Assembly (NCBI RefSeq): GCF_008728515.1
Contig: NC_044988.1
Coordinates: 34,265,159 to 34,329,158 of the forward strand
Length of the DNA: 64,000 nucleotides
Origin: Papio anubis
Taxonomy: Eukaryota > Chordata > Mammalia > Primates > Cercopithecidae
Reading direction: 5' to 3'
Shown here: in pieces, positions 61,458 through 64,000 of the stretch
Position numbering within the stretch: the stretch's first letter is position 1
How the letters are laid out: every line of letters begins with the position of its first letter
Position numbers and translations under genes: made by a program
Notes under the pieces: generated by a model
Seen by the model: the letters and a program-made list of their open reading frames with translations, nothing else
Database searches by the model: none
Told to the model about the DNA's origin: nothing

Positions 61458-61458
61458 G

Positions 61459-62236
61459 TGGAGGCCCCAACAGAGTGGGCAGCGAGTAGGGTCAGCAGAT
61501 TGAGTGGGGAGACAAGAAGGGGAACCCTAGAGAGGGCCGGGAGTAAGGCTCAGGTCATTAGGGAACCTTCTTAAAGCTTTCATTATAGAGTTTCATCTGG
61601 CCTCAGAATATTTATGGCTGTTTCAAGGACTGTTGCTGTCTATGGGAGTAGAAGTGAAAGAAAAAAAGACTTTGAAGTGATTGTTTTATGTTGAATAACA
61701 TTGTTACTGGTTTCAGTATCAGACTAAAGTGCAGCTGAATTGGAAAAATGGTTACAGGTAGTAAAAGCTTTGCTCAGAGCTCTCCAGTTAGGGGATATTA
61801 TGCCTCCTAAAATTGTGGACCTTGTGTAACTCTATCACTCAGACATTAGAGTTACTTGAGACTGATTCGGAGTGTGGTAATGTAGCCACAGGAGGAAAGG
61901 TATCTGAGGATTTGGAAAAATAAAATAAAATAAAATAAATCTGAAATGGAGCCCATTTGTGCCAGGGTAGCAAAAGGGGGAGAAGAGAAAAAGCCAGCTC
62001 TTCCTTCTTCTAAGGGAAATTCTGACATGCAGTGTATTATGGAAATGCTTCAACAAATATTACAGATACATTCTTCTAATTCACCTTTGTGAGCTTTCCC
62101 TGTTTCTTTTCCTTCTGCCCTGTTAAAAGAGGATTTTCCAGTGCCTCCAACCCCCCGGCTTCCTTATCTTTACCTTTGTTTGGCAACGTTTTCTCAGTGC
62201 CTTGCCCACCATTGGAGGGGGGAGAAAAGGAAAAGA

Positions 62237-62276
<40 letters not shown>

Positions 62277-63300
62277 GGAGCTGGATCTGTTTCCAGTTAT
62301 TTGTGCTGCTTTTGCTCCTAATGCTTAGTTTTCAAATGGTGGCAATAATGTCCAATTTAATGCCTTACAAATTAAATGTTTAAAAGAAATGAAAGCTGCC
62401 ATTTCTAACTATGAACCCCTATCCTTGGTCTTCTTGATATTTTTTCATCAGAAAATTTGATAATTTCTATAGACTGGAAGACTTTGGGGAAGGTTTTTCT
62501 TGATCGTTCTCAGTGGTTACAATTGCACAGCTGGTAAATGAACAAGGCGCATGTACAGGCTAGAAAAAATGTTATGTGTGATCCCCCAGGAGCCACTGAG
62601 GAGCAACTCACAGGCATGGGCCAATATGCTACTCTTAGTGCTCAGGCTGCTCTAGAAGATGTTGCCCTTACTCAAATCAAGACTTTGTTTTTAAGGGCCT
62701 AAAATAAGGTAGAGATAACAGGAAAATCTTCCCTTTCCTCTGTGAAGATTTTACTGGGCACAAATGAACAATATTCAGATTTCGTAGCCCGTCTTCAGGA
62801 TGCTGTCTTGAAAATTGGGGGTGCTGACCTTGCTTCCAAAATTTTGTTACAAACGTTGTCTTTTAAAAATGCTTATGCTGACTGTCAAAAATTGTTAAAA
62901 TCGTTAAAGGCCAATGGGGCCAATTTAGATAAATATATTAAAACTTGTGTTAGTGTTGGAGGGGCTATTTATAATGCTCAATTATTTGCTGGAGCTTTGT
63001 CTAAAGCCTTAAAAGGAAATAACAAACAAGGTGTTTGCTTTCAGTGTGGTAAACCTAGACATTTCAAAAAAGAATGTCATAAAAATTGAACACTTTTATC
63101 CCTCAAGGCAGAAAGCTGCCTTCAGAGGTGTACAAATGTTGTGGTAAAGGTCGACATTGGACAAATAAATGTCATTTCAAAACTGATAAAAGTGGAAATT
63201 TACTGTCTCCTCTCCTGGGAAATGGGAGCCGGGGCCCACAGGCTTGGGGCCCCAACAATTTATGTCACCAGGTCTGAAAGTGTAGTTGGTTTATCAGTCT
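61459..63300 (+). mobile_element. class II (betaretrovirus-like) ERV leader and gag
   Basis: A primer-binding-like site at 61459-61478 (TGGAGGCCCCAACAGAGTGG), which resembles the lysine-tRNA type, is followed by a leader and a gag region with several stops. A 30+ A-run at 62240-62270 interrupts gag. No pol or env follows; at about 63300 the homology ends. Group within ERVK/HML not resolved. Confidence 0.7.
62742..63277 (+). pseudogene. decayed gag: capsid C-terminal part and nucleocapsid
   Basis: A 115-codon frame (62742-63089) contains a capsid major-homology-like stretch (DFVARLQDAV) and one complete CCHC zinc knuckle (CFQCGKPRHFKKEC), then a stop. The second knuckle lies in another frame (63086-63277), and its first zinc-binding cysteine is a tyrosine (YKCCGKGRHWTNKC). 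With upstream stops and the A-run the gene cannot make Gag. This is an ancient endogenous copy. Confidence 0.8.
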
Positions 63301-63474
63301 TTACAAATGAGAAATATAAGAAAGGAAAAGAATGCACAAACTAACTAGGTTTCTTGTAATAAATCACTAAACTAGTCAAAGAACCAAAAAATACAAGATC
63401 AGCATGACTCTGAAGGATGTGAGATTATGGTTCTGCACTTGTTACATTAAAGAGCTAAAATTAATAGACATAAT
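63301..63474. other. no feature recognised
   Basis: Short AT-rich stretch between the ERV fragment and a MIR. Confidence 0.4.
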
Positions 63475-63735
63475 ATTAACAATAATAACAGTAATAATAG
63501 CCATAGTATACTGAGTACTTACTATGTGTCTACTACTGTGAAAAAATCTTCATTTGCATTTAGTTCTTCCAACATCCCTTTAAGACTGACAAATTTTATA
63601 ATTATTACCATTTTGTAGACAGGAAAACAGAGTTAAGACAGTTTTATAAATGTATCCAAGGTCATATAGCTATTATATTTTGAAAATATGACTTTCTGTC
63701 CCCAGAGCTTACATGCTTAACCCTTTCCTCTAGAC
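63475..63735 (-). mobile_element. MIR
   Basis: Antisense MIR: 'gagtacttactatgtgtctactactgtg', 'attaccattttgtagacagg', 'ccaaggtcatatagct', 'cccagagcttacatgcttaaccc'. Confidence 0.85.
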
Positions 63736-64000
63736 TGCTCTATAAAGTACAAAAATGGTAGTCACCCTCCTTGGAATAATCGGAGGAAAGAAAAATCAAT
63801 AACTAAGTAAAAGTTGTATCTCAGCACCAGATCCAATCCCAATTTCAAGTATCCATTTAGCCTTGGATAGCATCACTGTGTTTTGAAAACCAAAATCTGT
63901 TGAGTATTTTGTGGTCCACCATTTTTTACAAAGCAGATACTCTATTGAATAGTAAGCTACGAACTGAATTTCTGTACCTGTAATCACCTTATTTGTTTAC
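63736..64000. other. no feature recognised
   Basis: Nothing beyond a chance minus-strand frame at 63796-63987. Confidence 0.4.

Overview
This is a mammalian nuclear window, AT-rich and dominated by interspersed repeats (L1, Alu, ERV1, ERVK, MaLR, MIR, a DNA transposon). The L1PA-like elements, an LTR12/HERV-9 LTR and AluY copies point to a catarrhine primate. The youngest Alu copies carry sequence forms I associate with Old World monkeys, and the INSL4-like gene is too diverged from the human sequence I remember to be human or ape. The best guess is an Old World monkey chromosome 9p24-type relaxin/insulin-like locus; the species call is inference.

Layout. 1-13.8 kb: nested L1s, with an antisense ERV carrying a tRNA-Leu-type primer site inserted in an old L1. 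13.8-16.1 kb: a processed (R-to-poly(A)) copy of a MER4-like retroviral transcript inserted in another LTR. 16.1-23 kb: a plus-strand INSL4-like gene with its upstream region; the gene is broken by a frameshift, an early stop and a changed C-terminus. 25.3-27.9 kb, 33.0-36.7 kb, 38.3-40.2 kb and 52.4-52.9 kb: four minus-strand paralogous blocks of the same ancestral relaxin-like unit (called A, B, C and D here), separated by L1s, a TIR transposon, LTR12 and Alus. Only block C keeps a gene: two exons with GT-AG splice sites, an unbroken frame of 147 codons, a signal peptide, and the B-chain and A-chain cysteine spacing of the relaxin family. 40.2-52.4 kb: a 12.2-kb block of retroviral elements, including a two-LTR MER4-like provirus and a MaLR element, splits a paralogous intron. 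52.9-60.9 kb: old L1s broken by a solo LTR, two Alus and a 2.8-kb L1PA-like insertion. 60.9-63.3 kb: a class II (betaretrovirus-like) ERV fragment with a decayed gag. The window ends in a MIR and unannotated sequence.

The main result is the block C gene at 38297-39260 (minus strand). It looks like an intact relaxin-family peptide gene distinct from the RLN, INSL4 and INSL6 sequences I remember, next to a dead INSL4-like copy and several gene-less promoter or flank copies. Together they record repeated duplication, inversion and loss at this hormone cluster. No other host protein gene is convincing; the remaining open frames lie in repeats or are chance frames.
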